This document shows, piece by piece, positions 8,492 through 17,836 of a stretch of 64,000 nucleotides of DNA. Both the position numbers and the translations under genes were made by a program. The notes beneath the pieces are model-generated. The model did no database searches and had not been told where the DNA came from. It worked only from the letters and a program-made list of their open reading frames with translations. Origin of the DNA: Metaruminococcus_A sp050943475 (GTDB lineage Bacteria > Bacillota > Clostridia > Oscillospirales > Ruminococcaceae); NCBI GenBank assembly GCA_050943475.1, contig JBMNPF010000004.1:152807-216806 (forward strand). Direction: 5' to 3'. Each line of letters begins with the position of its first letter. Position 1 is the stretch's first letter.

Positions 8492-10759
8492 TCAGCCGCA
8501 TTTGCTGTAGCCGCAGTTGCGGCAGACAACACAACCGCCCTCATGTTCCACCGCCGCGCCACACTCCGGGCAGAACTTAAAGCCCTTATCCGCATTTCCG
8601 TTCGGCAGGCCCGCTGCAGGCGCCGCATTCGGGATAATCGGCGGCATGGCCGGGGAACCGCCGTTTTTAATCAAATCATCCACCTTTTTAATGACCTTCG
8701 CAATGCCGTCCGGGCAGGAGGTGCATTTCATCCCCTGCTGACGCACGGTAGATGGGCAGCGGATGCCCTTGAGCTGGTCAAGAATCTCCTCCACCGAAAT
8801 GCCGGAACGCAGGGCAATCGATGCAAGCCGCGCCGTCGCTTCGGACTGGGACGGGCAGCCGCCCGCCTTGCCGGTGCTGGTGAACACTTCACAAATGCCA
8901 TTTTCGTCGTAATTGACGGTAACATACAGGTTGCCGCAGCCAATTTTGACCCGCTCGGTAAAACCGCTGGTGACCTCCGGGCGTGGGCGCGGGGTGATAT
9001 TCGTCGGGTAAACCGGCGTTTCCTCTGCCGCTTCGCCCTCGCCGCGTTTCACCTTGCCGATGTTGAGCACCTGACTATCCCGCGAGCCGTCGCGGTAAAT
9101 GGTCACACCCTTGCAGCCGAGCTTATAGGCGAGGTCGTAAACCTCCTGCACCTCTTCCACCGTTGCACTGTTCTGGAAGTTAACCGTTTTGGATACCGCG
9201 TTGTCGGTGTAATGCTGGAAGCCCGCCTGCATCTTAATATGATATGCCGGACTGACGTCGTGTGAGCAGACAAACACCTGTTTGATATCCTCCGGCAGCT
9301 CTGCAATATGCGCAAGGGTTCCCTCCGACGCAATTTTACGCATCAACTCCTCGGTATAAAGGCCGCGCTTCTGAAGGGTATCCTTCAAAATGGGGTTAAC
9401 CTCCACCATTTCGGTGTTGTCCATGACGTTGCGGATAAACGCGTAGGCAAATACCGGTTCAACGCCGGAACTCACCCCCGCTATAATGGAAAGGGTTCCG
9501 GTCGGCGCAATGGTGGTCACCGTTGCGTTGCGCACCGGCTCGCCGTCCTTGAGGGTGCTTTTTTCAAAGAGCGGGAAAGAACCACGGGTCTTGGCAAGTT
9601 CCCGGCTTTCTGCCCAACCGTTTTCATGGATAAACTGCATCACCTTTTCGCCGAGCGCAACGCCTTGGTCAGAATTGTACGGGATACCCAGACGCAGCAG
9701 CATGTCCGCAAAGCCCATGACGCCCAATCCAATTTTGCGGAGCTGCTTGGTGGTTTCCTCGATTTTGTCAATCGGGTACCGGTTGACCTCAATGACATTG
9801 TCAAGGAAATGCACTGCTTTGCGTGCAGTTTTCGCAAGGCGGTCATAGTTAAGGGTGTAGGTGCCGTCTGCATTCTCGTCGAGCATGGCGACCAGGTTGA
9901 TCGAACCAAGGTTGCAGCTCTCGTACGGCAGCAGCGGCTGTTCACCGCAGGGATTGGTGCTTTCAATTTCCGCAATCTCCGGCACAACATTATCGCGGTT
10001 GAGCCGGTCCAAAAAGATGATGCCCGGCTCGCCGTTACGCCACGCGGCTTCGACAATTTTCTCATAGACCTCGCGGGCGTTGAGCTGTTTGACCACCTCT
10101 TTGGTGGAAGGATCCACCAAATCGTACGGCTGGTTGTTTTCCACCGCCTGCATGAATTTTTCGGTGATACCCACCGAAATGTTGAAGTTGGTGATATCTG
10201 CGTTGTCTTTTTTGCAGTCGATAAAGGCGAGGATGTCCGGATGGTCGATCCGCAGGATGCCCATATTGGCTCCACGCCGGGTGCCGCCCTGTTTCACCGC
10301 CTCGGTCGCCATGTTGAAAACCCGCATAAAGCTGATGGGCCCGCTGGCAACGCCGCCGGTGGAGTTGACGGTCGCGCCCGCCGGACGCAGGCGGGAGAAG
10401 GAAAAGCCGGTGCCGCCGCCGCTTTTATGAATGAGCGCCGCCTGCTTGATGGCCTCAAAAATCCCCTCCATGCTGTCCTCCACCGGCAGAACAAAACAGG
10501 CCGAAAGCTGCCCGAGCGGGCGGCCAGCATTCATCAGGGTTGGAGAGTTCGGCAAAAACTCCAGATTGGTCATCATGTCATAAAATTCCTGTTTGACTGC
10601 CGCTACATCGGCGGCCTTGTCAAAATGAAGGTCAGCTTCTGCAATCGCCCCGGCTACACGCTCAAACAGGCCTTCAACGGTTTCTATTGTTTGGCCGTGC
10701 TCGTCCTTTTTTAAGTACCTGCGGCTGAGTACGAGCTCGGCATTCTGGTTGATTTTCAT
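8492..10759 (-). CDS. nrdJ: Adenosylcobalamin-dependent (class II) ribonucleotide reductase
   Basis: Reduces ribonucleotides to deoxyribonucleotides using adenosylcobalamin, with or without oxygen. The 755-residue protein has the Thermotoga-type layout: N-terminal ATP-cone-like and barrel segments with LPNSPTLMNAG and GGGTGFSFSRLRP, the active-site segments NPCGEQ and CNLGSI, and LGVMGFADML. The C-terminal part has PTGTLSIIAGVSSG, a cysteine-rich region (CPSTVRQQGMKCTSCPDG), and a final zinc ribbon built from CPECG and CRNCG. The frame is open to 10825, but the ATG at 10759 follows AAGGGGGAT and is the likely start. The promoter region carries two TATATTGTAT repeats exactly 32 bp apart that look like NrdR boxes. 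No B12 riboswitch is seen. Confidence 0.95.
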   Translation of the reverse strand: MKINQNAELVLSRRYLKKDEHGQTIETVEGLFERVAGAIAEADLHFDKAADVAAVKQEFYDMMTNLEFLPNSPTLMNAGRPLGQLSACFVLPVEDSMEGIFEAIKQAALIHKSGGGTGFSFSRLRPAGATVNSTGGVASGPISFMRVFNMATEAVKQGGTRRGANMGILRIDHPDILAFIDCKKDNADITNFNISVGITEKFMQAVENNQPYDLVDPSTKEVVKQLNAREVYEKIVEAAWRNGEPGIIFLDRLNRDNVVPEIAEIESTNPCGEQPLLPYESCNLGSINLVAMLDENADGTYTLNYDRLAKTARKAVHFLDNVIEVNRYPIDKIEETTKQLRKIGLGVMGFADMLLRLGIPYNSDQGVALGEKVMQFIHENGWAESRELAKTRGSFPLFEKSTLKDGEPVRNATVTTIAPTGTLSIIAGVSSGVEPVFAYAFIRNVMDNTEMVEVNPILKDTLQKRGLYTEELMRKIASEGTLAHIAELPEDIKQVFVCSHDVSPAYHIKMQAGFQHYTDNAVSKTVNFQNSATVEEVQEVYDLAYKLGCKGVTIYRDGSRDSQVLNIGKVKRGEGEAAEETPVYPTNITPRPRPEVTSGFTERVKIGCGNLYVTVNYDENGICEVFTSTGKAGGCPSQSEATARLASIALRSGISVEEILDQLKGIRCPSTVRQQGMKCTSCPDGIAKVIKKVDDLIKNGGSPAMPPIIPNAAPAAGLPNGNADKGFKFCPECGAAVEHEGGCVVCRNCGYSKCG

Positions 10760-10767
10760 GGTTATCC

Positions 10768-10813
10768 CCCTTATATTGTATTCATTTTCAAATATCATTA
10801 CTATATATTGTAT
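10768..10813 (-). promoter_or_regulatory. Tandem NrdR-box candidates upstream of nrdJ
   Basis: TATATTGTAT occurs at 10772-10781 and again at 10804-10813, 32 bp apart. On the gene's strand the distal copy reads ATACAATATATAGTAA, close to the published NrdR-box consensus acaCwAtATaTwGtgt. The proximal copy touches the ribosome site. Paired boxes about three helical turns apart are typical of NrdR-controlled reductase genes. Confidence 0.65.
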
Positions 10814-11193
10814 CATAAATTTCAAATGAATACAATCAAAAATTTTAATATCTTCTTTTAAAACCAGTAGTCTCTTTTTTACAGTCCGGCATTTTCCGCA
10901 AAGCTATTTCCCCAAACGGTCTTTCCAGGCGTTTTAAAAATCAACCAATTCCATTTTCTATTTAAATATATCCTGTGTACTTTCTCGTATCGGACTTTTT
11001 GTTGATATCTCTGCAACATAATGGACCCTTGTGAGCCATCCTGGCCCATTTCAGGCGGCAACCTTTCAACCAATTTTTATGAGTGACAGGTTCCGGCAAT
11101 TATTTTGACCCAAACGGCAAATAATAGAAAAAGGCATGGGCGCAGGGCCGCGCCCGCCATCCGGGCCATGCAACGTTCCGGAGAATCCAGACT
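10814..11193. other. Intergenic region between nrdJ and the VanY-type gene
   Basis: Divergent upstream regions of nrdJ and the carboxypeptidase gene. No further gene, clear hairpin or strong plus-strand promoter could be identified in it. Confidence 0.5.
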
Positions 11194-11206
11194 GGGAGGG
11201 CTCAAA

Positions 11207-11992
11207 ATGAAAGGAATTGCAAAAGCGGCTGTCTTTACCGTAGCCGCAGGGGCGCTTGTCGCAGCAAGCGTCGCCGTTACCCATTACATGGACACAAAGC
11301 AGTTGCAGGACGCTACAGGCAGCAATATTTCTGCCTCCAGTTCAGAATCCTCTGCTTCTGCACAGGTGGGCGGACAGCCTGCCACATCATCAAGTGAGGT
11401 GAGCACCACGGAAAGCAGTATTGACAAAAATGACTGGCGGCTGCTTCTGGTCAATCCCAGCCATTCCATTCCGGACGGTTACCAACCGGAGCTGGAATAT
11501 GTACAGGGAAAATACCAGATGGACGCACGCGCAGCCGGCGACATGAAGCAAATGATCGCCGATGCCAAAAAAGACGGCATCAACCTCTGGGTTTTGTCCT
11601 CTTATCGCACTCAGGAATACCAAGAGGGGCTGTTCAACGACAACGTCAGACAGCTCAAGGCACAGGGGATGACCGAACAGGAAGCCATTACCGAAACTGC
11701 CGCCAACGTCGCTGTTCCCGGCACCAGCGAACATCAGACCGGTCTTGCCGCGGATATCATGTGTGCCGAATGGACCGGCGGCATCACCGAGGATTTCGCC
11801 GAAACCGAAGCTTATGCATGGCTCAAGGCACACTGTGCGGAATACGGATTTATCGAGCGGTTCCCCAAAGGGAAAAGCGACATCACCAAGATTGTTTACG
11901 AGCCCTGGCACTACCGTTATGTTGGTGTGGAGCACGCAACCGCTATTATGGAGCAGGGTATCACGCTGGAGGAGTACCTCGGTGTGCGGTAA
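11207..11992 (+). CDS. D-alanyl-D-alanine carboxypeptidase, VanY/M15B family
   Basis: A 261-residue exported zinc peptidase that trims the terminal D-Ala from peptidoglycan stem peptides. A signal/anchor helix (about residues 5-26) is followed by a Ser/Thr-rich linker to about residue 75 and then the M15B domain. The zinc-site motifs are GTSEHQTGLAADI (SxHxxGxAxD) and EPWHYRYVG (ExxHxRYVG); the SSYRTQEYQ segment before them is also typical. The ATG at 11207 follows GGGAGGG seven bases upstream; the frame is open further to 11105 but without a ribosome site. There are no vancomycin-resistance genes nearby, so this is taken as a wall-maturation enzyme. Confidence 0.92.
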   Translation: MKGIAKAAVFTVAAGALVAASVAVTHYMDTKQLQDATGSNISASSSESSASAQVGGQPATSSSEVSTTESSIDKNDWRLLLVNPSHSIPDGYQPELEYVQGKYQMDARAAGDMKQMIADAKKDGINLWVLSSYRTQEYQEGLFNDNVRQLKAQGMTEQEAITETAANVAVPGTSEHQTGLAADIMCAEWTGGITEDFAETEAYAWLKAHCAEYGFIERFPKGKSDITKIVYEPWHYRYVGVEHATAIMEQGITLEEYLGVR

Positions 11993-12087
11993 ACGGCTGT
12001 ACCGACGCACCAAATCTGCAAAAGGAACCGGCGCTGCGGTGAATTCCGCCGTTCCAAAGGAACCTTTAATTTTCCCCGCAGTATGCA

Positions 12088-12131
12088 GAACCGGCATGGC
12101 AGAACAATCTGCCATGCCGGTTCTTTGTGTT
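12088..12131 (+). terminator. Terminator of the VanY-type gene
   Basis: A perfect 16-bp stem, GAACCGGCATGGCAGA (12088-12103) with TCTGCCATGCCGGTTC (12108-12123), followed by TTTGTGTT. It sits between convergent genes and may also limit the GH51 transcript. Confidence 0.8.
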
Positions 12132-12151
12132 ATGTGTAGGTCGGGAACAGC

Positions 12152-13669
12152 TTATTTTGCACGGAGACGGAATACATTCCAGGAATGCTTTTTGAGCACA
12201 GCGGTGAGTTTGCCATCTACCGGGGAAACCACCGGCAGGCTGGTCGCCTGAATGACGTCCGGCGTTTCAAAGGTATTGCGGACAAACGGATCTTCGTTGT
12301 AAAGCTCAATGCGCTCTACGCCCTCCAAATCGCCAAAGGAACGCAGGTCAAAGGTCGTCTCAATATCGTCCTCCATCGAGCAGTTAACGGCAAAAACCGT
12401 GAACTCTTTGGTTTCCGGATTGTAGACCGCAGCGTTGGTAATGGCAGGCTCCTGCCCATAATGCGCCGTCTCCACCATCGGGCTGTGAACCACTGTCTGA
12501 ACAGCAATACCGCGGCCGTATTTCGCTACATGCATAAAGGGATAGAAAGTACCCTGCTTGATGACCCCGCCGCCTGCTTGGGTGGAGATCATACCGCCGT
12601 TGTTGACCAACAGCGATTGGTTTGCAATTTTAACACGGTCGGAATTATTGATCAGGGTGCAGAGCATACCGCCGTAAATCATGGCGTCAATCTGGGTAAA
12701 GGCGGAATAGCCGCGCTTTTTGTTGCTGCCGTCGCCGCGGTCGCTGGTAATAACGCCCCACTCATCAAACGAGAGATTGACGGTTTTGTTCGAATGCTTG
12801 TAGCCCTTGACATAATCCGCAGCAGAAACTACCGTGTCAATGAACTCCTGCATTTCAGCAAAGAAGTGCGGAATATCCTCAAAGGTATCCACCAGCGGAT
12901 AGAACATGTTTGCCGCCGGCGTATAGTTGTAGTAACGGTGGATAGAGATGTAATCGATGTTCTCATAAGCGCGCTCCAGCACCTCACGGTCCCAGACGCC
13001 GTAGGTTTTATGCTCCGGCTCGGTCGCACAGCTTCCGCAGAAGACAAATTCGGCGTTGGGATCGGTCCAGCGCATAATTTTAGCCGCTTCATTTGCTTTT
13101 TTGGCGTATTCGTCGGCATCCATTGCACAAATCTGCCACGGGCCGTCCATCTCATTGCCAATACACCAGGTTTTGAAGCCGTGAGGCTCCTCCACGCCGT
13201 GCTGTTTGCGCAGGTCGCTCCAATAGGTGCCGCCCTTGCCGTTGCAGTAGTCAATGATTTCGCCCGCATCCTTCGGGGTACCAGTGCCCATGTTAACTGC
13301 CATCATAACGTCAACGCCAATATCTTTGGCAAATTTTGCGAATTCGTTGGTACCAACCTCGTTGGTTTCAATGACCTTCCAAGCCGGATCAAACTTTTTC
13401 GGACGCTGATCCTTGGGGCCAATGCCGTCCTTCCAGTCATAGCCCGAGACGAAGTTGCCGCCCGGATAACGCAGAATGGTTACTCCCAGCTCTTTAAGCA
13501 GTTCCTTTACGTCGCCGCGGAAGCCGTTTTCATCCGCAGTCGGATGTCCCGGCTCATAAATACCGCCGTACACCGTGCGGCCCAAATGTTCCACAAACGA
13601 ACCATACAAGCGTTTATCCACTTCACTGATCTGGTAATCCTTGTCGATAATGACCTTTGCCTGCTTCAT
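12152..13669 (-). CDS. Alpha-L-arabinofuranosidase, GH51 (copy 1)
   Basis: Releases terminal alpha-L-arabinofuranose from arabinan or arabinoxylan oligosaccharides in the cytoplasm; no signal peptide is present. The 505-residue length fits GH51. The retaining pair is visible: acid/base Glu173 in CIGNEMDGPW and nucleophile Glu303 in LSFDEWGV. RYPGGNFVSGYDW at 67-79 is also diagnostic. The C-terminal part is the usual beta-sandwich. The ATG follows GGGAGG. An extended -10 box TGCTATAAT (minus strand, near 13770) probably drives it. A paralogue lies at 34943-36451; the two share motifs and length but differ in many positions, so different substrate preference is likely. Confidence 0.95.
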   Translation of the reverse strand: MKQAKVIIDKDYQISEVDKRLYGSFVEHLGRTVYGGIYEPGHPTADENGFRGDVKELLKELGVTILRYPGGNFVSGYDWKDGIGPKDQRPKKFDPAWKVIETNEVGTNEFAKFAKDIGVDVMMAVNMGTGTPKDAGEIIDYCNGKGGTYWSDLRKQHGVEEPHGFKTWCIGNEMDGPWQICAMDADEYAKKANEAAKIMRWTDPNAEFVFCGSCATEPEHKTYGVWDREVLERAYENIDYISIHRYYNYTPAANMFYPLVDTFEDIPHFFAEMQEFIDTVVSAADYVKGYKHSNKTVNLSFDEWGVITSDRGDGSNKKRGYSAFTQIDAMIYGGMLCTLINNSDRVKIANQSLLVNNGGMISTQAGGGVIKQGTFYPFMHVAKYGRGIAVQTVVHSPMVETAHYGQEPAITNAAVYNPETKEFTVFAVNCSMEDDIETTFDLRSFGDLEGVERIELYNEDPFVRNTFETPDVIQATSLPVVSPVDGKLTAVLKKHSWNVFRLRAK

Positions 13670-13764
13670 ACATTGCCTCCCATATTGCTGTAACGAAAAT
13701 GGTCGATTCTACGGTTGTGTTGTCAAATGCTTGGCATAGGCGCACCCACACCAATATTGTTTTC

Positions 13765-13773
13765 ATTATAGCA
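13765..13773 (-). promoter_or_regulatory. Extended -10 promoter of GH51 copy 1
   Basis: On the minus strand TGCTATAAT ends at 13765. No good -35 hexamer is seen at 17 bases, so it would act as an extended -10 promoter. Confidence 0.45.
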
Positions 13774-13867
13774 CTCCTCCGGCCAAAAGCCTATGCGAGG
13801 AACGCTCAAACTTTGCCCACAATTCTTGTGCAATGCCTACAGGAATTGAAAGCTGTTCAAGCTCGGG

Positions 13868-14656
13868 TTACCACTCAGCAATGCTGGGGCGGTGCTTGTA
13901 CCACCACAGCTCATTGTCGTCGGTATAGCGCGTTAATACCTCGGAATAATCCGCCGGCGGCTGGAATGCCAGCGCCCTCAAAACCTGCTGTTCAAAACGG
14001 GTTTTATTTTCTTCGGTTGAACTCTGCAAAAAACGCACGGCATCGTCCACAAGCCGTTCCGGCCGGTTTTTTAATGCGGCAACGGTCTGCAGCAGCGCTT
14101 TGTGGCAGGGGTACAACACCTCGTTCTCCTCCAACAAAAGCCGGAGGCCGAACAGCACCATATCGACGGTTACCCGCGCCCGCAGGTAGGGGTTATCCCC
14201 TGAAACCCGCCAGAAATATCCGCTGTTCAGCCGAAATGCTGCATAAAAAGAGAGCATCTTCTCCTGCTGCTCTGCCTTTTGAAACACCGGGATACTGGAA
14301 ATCAGTTCTTCAATTTCCGGATCTTTGGAAAACAAGCATTTCGCGGATAAGAAAGCGTTTCGCGAAGGCTCGCTCCCCTCCCGCGCCAATGCCTTTAAAT
14401 AGGCTTTGGTGCAGTATTTCAGGTCAAAATATCCCTTTTCATAGGTGCAGTGCCCATAAACGCATTCCGTCAGCCGATTTTCCCGTTCCAGGCAGGCATA
14501 CCGGGATTCCGGCACGACAAGGATGGCGTCGATATCGGAATCCTCCCTGGCGCACCCTTTGGCGACCGAACCGCCCAAAATGATCGCTGTGATCTGCTGG
14601 TCGTCCTTAAAATAATCCAGCAGGTTTTCGATTGACTGCCGATGGTGTTCGTACAT
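13868..14656 (-). CDS. Nucleotidyltransferase-domain protein
   Basis: A 262-residue cytoplasmic protein with an N-terminal NTP_transf_2 fold: GGSVAKGCAREDSDID at about residues 27-42 gives the GSx(10)DxD metal-binding pattern of the polymerase-beta superfamily. The remaining two thirds are mostly helical and resemble the C-terminal part of minimal nucleotidyltransferases such as antibiotic nucleotidyltransferase-like proteins. The acceptor is unknown. The ATG at 14656 follows AAGGGGGAAA; the frame is open to 14749 with weaker starts. It is divergent from the beta-lactamase-like gene and no partner HEPN/antitoxin gene is present, so a toxin-antitoxin role is not supported. Confidence 0.75.
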   Translation of the reverse strand: MYEHHRQSIENLLDYFKDDQQITAIILGGSVAKGCAREDSDIDAILVVPESRYACLERENRLTECVYGHCTYEKGYFDLKYCTKAYLKALAREGSEPSRNAFLSAKCLFSKDPEIEELISSIPVFQKAEQQEKMLSFYAAFRLNSGYFWRVSGDNPYLRARVTVDMVLFGLRLLLEENEVLYPCHKALLQTVAALKNRPERLVDDAVRFLQSSTEENKTRFEQQVLRALAFQPPADYSEVLTRYTDDNELWWYKHRPSIAEW

Positions 14657-14784
14657 TGTCTCATTTCCCCCTTGTGTGTCACTCATTGTAAAACCAGTAT
14701 AGCACAAACAAACCGAATATCCATCCATTGGGAACCCATGGGCCCTCATAGGCGGTAAATTTTAGCTATGGCTATGAACGCGGC

Positions 14785-14812
14785 TTGCAATTTGCCATTG
14801 CGGCGCTATAAT
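14785..14812 (+). promoter_or_regulatory. Promoter of the beta-lactamase-like gene
   Basis: TTGCAA (14785-14790), a 16-base spacer and TATAAT (14807-14812). It lies after the upstream in-frame ATG at 14768 and so supports the start at 14861. Confidence 0.65.
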
Positions 14813-14860
14813 GAAAACAAAAAGCCAAAACGCTTTTTAATTGGTGCAGGAGGTTACGGT

Positions 14861-15787
14861 ATGGATCGGTTATTGGAACATTTCATCAAACGGGTGGAAC
14901 AGGATCGGCTCGCCATTGAGGGCATTGCCATTGAAACAGAGGATGGTTATTTCATAGAGCACCGGTGGGTTCCCGACCGTCCCCGCAACATCTACTCCCA
15001 CACCAAAAGCTTTATGGCGACCGCCGCCGGCATTGCCATTTCAGAGGGGAAACTCACGCTCGACGACCCGCTTGTCGGCTTTTTCCCGGAAGCGGTACCA
15101 AAAAACGCTTCTCCGCGGCTTTCCCGTATCACCCTGCGCAGCCTGCTCACCATGTCCTCCGGTTTTGGGGAACCATTGCTCATGGGGGTGGACCGCCGTG
15201 CCGGAACCGGCGCACCGGATTACATCGCCTATATGCTTTCCCAGCCGGTCAAGGAGGAGCCGGGCAGCCGTTTTCTCTACTCGACGGCGGACAGCATTCT
15301 CGCCGGACGAATGGTGGAGAAAGCGGTCGGAATGAACCTCTCTGAATACCTCTACTGCAAGATTTTTCAGCCGCTTGGCATTGGCCTCCCCATTTGGGAA
15401 TGCTGCCCCAAAGGGCACCCGGTAGGCGGCGGGGGAATGCACCTGAAACTCACCGACATGATGAAACTCGGCCGTCTTTATCTGAACCAAGGCAAATGGG
15501 ACGGCGCCCCCCTTGTCGATCCTGCCTGGGTGCGGGAAGCAACTAAAAAGCAGATTGACACACCGCCTGACAGCATTTGGCACTGCGGTTACGGCTACCA
15601 GTTCTGGTGCTCTCCTTATCCGCAGGCATACCGGGCCGACGGCGCGTTCGGGCAGATCACAACCGTGCTGCCAACCGCCGGAGCCATTGTGGCGGTGCAG
15701 TGCCCGGAAGAAGGCGACTTCAGCAAGGTTCGCAGCGCCCTGCACGAGGAGATTCTGTCGAAGCTCACCCCATCAGGCCAGAGCTGA
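14861..15787 (+). CDS. Serine hydrolase, class C beta-lactamase/esterase-like
   Basis: A 308-residue member of the beta-lactamase-related (PF00144) family, which includes AmpC, DD-peptidases and esterases. The catalytic SxxK is seen in SHTKSFMATAA near residue 47. The second motif is YST in RFLYSTADSILAGR rather than the classical YxN, as in EstB-like esterases. There is no signal peptide, so a cytoplasmic esterase or amidase role is more likely than antibiotic resistance. The ATG at 14861 follows GGAGG with suitable spacing and a promoter lies just upstream. It is monocistronic and ends before a strong bidirectional terminator. Confidence 0.85.
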   Translation: MDRLLEHFIKRVEQDRLAIEGIAIETEDGYFIEHRWVPDRPRNIYSHTKSFMATAAGIAISEGKLTLDDPLVGFFPEAVPKNASPRLSRITLRSLLTMSSGFGEPLLMGVDRRAGTGAPDYIAYMLSQPVKEEPGSRFLYSTADSILAGRMVEKAVGMNLSEYLYCKIFQPLGIGLPIWECCPKGHPVGGGGMHLKLTDMMKLGRLYLNQGKWDGAPLVDPAWVREATKKQIDTPPDSIWHCGYGYQFWCSPYPQAYRADGAFGQITTVLPTAGAIVAVQCPEEGDFSKVRSALHEEILSKLTPSGQS

Positions 15788-15905
15788 ATCCGGTTTTCGG
15801 TACAGGATATGCCGGCAGTCGTTTCAGTACCAGCCATTTCCTTTCCGTACGGCCTGTCCCACAGGGAGAAAATATGCGGTGGCCCGTCCCGACCGTTCCG
15901 CTGAA

Positions 15906-15940
15906 AAGAAAAAAGGACCGCGCTGCGGTCCTTTTTTCTT
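15906..15940. terminator. Bidirectional terminator
   Basis: AAGAAAAAAGGACCGC (15906-15921) pairs with GCGGTCCTTTTTTCTT (15925-15940) around a GCT loop, giving A-runs and T-runs on both sides. It separates the convergent beta-lactamase-like and ABC transporter genes. Confidence 0.9.
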
Positions 15941-17836
15941 TTAACCAGCCTCGCTTGTTTCAAACTGGCTGTTGTAAAGCTGTGCGTAGAAGCCGTTTTG
16001 AGCGATCAATTCATCGTGATTCCCTTGCTCCACAATGTCTCCGTCACGCATGACCAGAATCATGTCCGCATCGCGGATGGTCGAAAGCCTGTGGGCAATG
16101 ATGAAGCTGGTACGCCCTTTCATGAGGTTCTGCATGGCGCGCTGAATGCGCACCTCGGTACGGGTGTCCACCGAGCTGGTCGCCTCGTCGAGAATCAATA
16201 CCGCTGGATTTGAAAGAATAGCGCGCGCAATGGTAATGAGCTGTTTCTGCCCCTGCGACACATTGCTGGATTCCTCGTTGAGTTCAAACTGGTAGCCCTC
16301 TGGCAGAGTATGGATGAAATGATCCGCATGCGCCGCCTTGGCCGCCTTCATAACCTCCTCGTCAGTGGCGTCCAGCCGTCCATAGCGAATGTTCTCCATG
16401 ATGGTGCCCTTGAACAGCCAGGTGTCCTGCAATACCATACCGAAGGCATCACGCAGATCGGTGCGGGTGTATTCCCGAATATCGTGCCCGTCAAGCAGGA
16501 TAGCGCCGTCGCTGACGTCGTAATAGCGCAGCAGCAGCTTCACCATGGTGGTCTTGCCGGCGCCTGTCGGCCCGACAATGGCAACCTTTCGGCCCGGTTC
16601 CACCTTGGCGGAAAAGTCGTTGATGATGATTTTATCGGCAAGATAGCCGAATTTGACATCTTTAAACTCAACGCGTCCTTCAATCTTCTCCGGTTTCACT
16701 GGCTGGCTGCTGTCCGCAGTTTCTTCCGGTTCCGCAAGAAACTCAAAAACCCGCTCCGCCGCCGCAGCTGTGGACTGAAAGACGTTTGCGATGTTCATGG
16801 TCTGGGTAATCGGCTGGTTAAAAAGGCGTACATATTGTATAAATGCCTGAATATCACCGACTGCAATCCTGCCGACGGTCACCGCGCCGCCGAACCAGAC
16901 GATGTCGGACACCGCAAGAAAGCCGCCGAGTACACAGACCGCCACATAGCCAAGGTTGCCGACAAACTGCATGATCGGCATCATCAGCCCAGAGAGGAAT
17001 TGGGATTTCCACGCCGAACCATAGAGCTTTTGATTGAGCCCGTCAAACTTTTCAATGCTTTTTTCTTCGCCATTGAAAGCACGCATGACGTTGTGGCCGG
17101 CGTACATTTCTTCAATGTGCCCATTGACCTCGCCCAGATAGCGCTGCTGGTTGATAAAGTGTTTTTGGCTTCGTTTGACAATGACCATGACCAGCAGCAG
17201 CGCAACCGGGATGATGATAAGAGTGACGACGGTCAACAACCAGCTGATGGAGAACATCATAATCAACACGCCTACTATGGTGGTGATTGCCGTGATAAGC
17301 TGGGTTAAGCTCTGGTTGAGCGAGTTGCTGACGGTATCGATGTCGTTGGTCACACGGGAGAGTACCTCGCCATGGGTACGGGTGTCAAAGTAGCTTAACG
17401 GCAGGCGGTTGATTTTTTCTGAAATCTCCTTGCGCAGCCGGTAGGTCAGCTTCATGGAAACGCCGGTCATTAAAAAGTTTTGCAGGTAGGAAAACGCCGC
17501 GCTGACCAGGTAAATTCCAAGCAGGGTCAGCAGGATTTCTCCGACCTTTCCGAAATCAATGCCGTTTGAAATACCGGCCATTTTCCCCATAACGCCGTTG
17601 AAAATCTCGGTGGTCGCATTGCCGAGGATTTTTGGCCCCACAATGGCAAACACCGTACTCGCAATGGCAAAGACAAACACAATAATAATGGAAGGCAGAA
17701 ACGGTTTCAGGTAACGGGCAAGGGTACCCATGGTGCCCTTAAAATTTTTGGCCTTTTCGCCGGGAATTCCCGGGCCGTGCCCATGTCCGCCCATCGGGCC
17801 GCGGCGTTTGGGCTGGAAGTTTGCTTTTTCACTCAT
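15941..17836 (-). CDS. ABC exporter half-transporter, catalytic-site subunit
   Basis: A 631-residue permease-ATPase fusion of the multidrug/lipid exporter type. It has six membrane helices (about residues 45-330) and a C-terminal nucleotide-binding domain. Walker A is GPTGAGKTTMVK, Walker B LILDEATSSVD with the catalytic Glu, and the H-loop IAHRLST has its His. The signature is VSQGQ instead of LSGGQ. The start codon overlaps the end of the upstream gene by four bases, and that gene encodes a partner with the opposite set of changes. The two should form a heterodimer like BmrCD, LmrCD or TM287/288. A Gly/His-rich N-terminus (GPMGGHGHGPG) precedes the first helix. The substrate cannot be told. 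Confidence 0.92.
   Translation of the reverse strand: MSEKANFQPKRRGPMGGHGHGPGIPGEKAKNFKGTMGTLARYLKPFLPSIIIVFVFAIASTVFAIVGPKILGNATTEIFNGVMGKMAGISNGIDFGKVGEILLTLLGIYLVSAAFSYLQNFLMTGVSMKLTYRLRKEISEKINRLPLSYFDTRTHGEVLSRVTNDIDTVSNSLNQSLTQLITAITTIVGVLIMMFSISWLLTVVTLIIIPVALLLVMVIVKRSQKHFINQQRYLGEVNGHIEEMYAGHNVMRAFNGEEKSIEKFDGLNQKLYGSAWKSQFLSGLMMPIMQFVGNLGYVAVCVLGGFLAVSDIVWFGGAVTVGRIAVGDIQAFIQYVRLFNQPITQTMNIANVFQSTAAAAERVFEFLAEPEETADSSQPVKPEKIEGRVEFKDVKFGYLADKIIINDFSAKVEPGRKVAIVGPTGAGKTTMVKLLLRYYDVSDGAILLDGHDIREYTRTDLRDAFGMVLQDTWLFKGTIMENIRYGRLDATDEEVMKAAKAAHADHFIHTLPEGYQFELNEESSNVSQGQKQLITIARAILSNPAVLILDEATSSVDTRTEVRIQRAMQNLMKGRTSFIIAHRLSTIRDADMILVMRDGDIVEQGNHDELIAQNGFYAQLYNSQFETSEAG

Noticed and set aside
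11207..11992. VanY-type gene together with the VanZ-like gene as a vancomycin-resistance system
   Set aside because: They are 10 kb apart, and no ligase, VanH, VanX or VanRS homologue is present; both families are common in susceptible Clostridia.
13868..14656. Nucleotidyltransferase as half of a toxin-antitoxin (MNT/HEPN) pair
   Set aside because: No HEPN-domain or small partner gene is adjacent; the neighbours are a beta-lactamase-like hydrolase and a GH51 gene.
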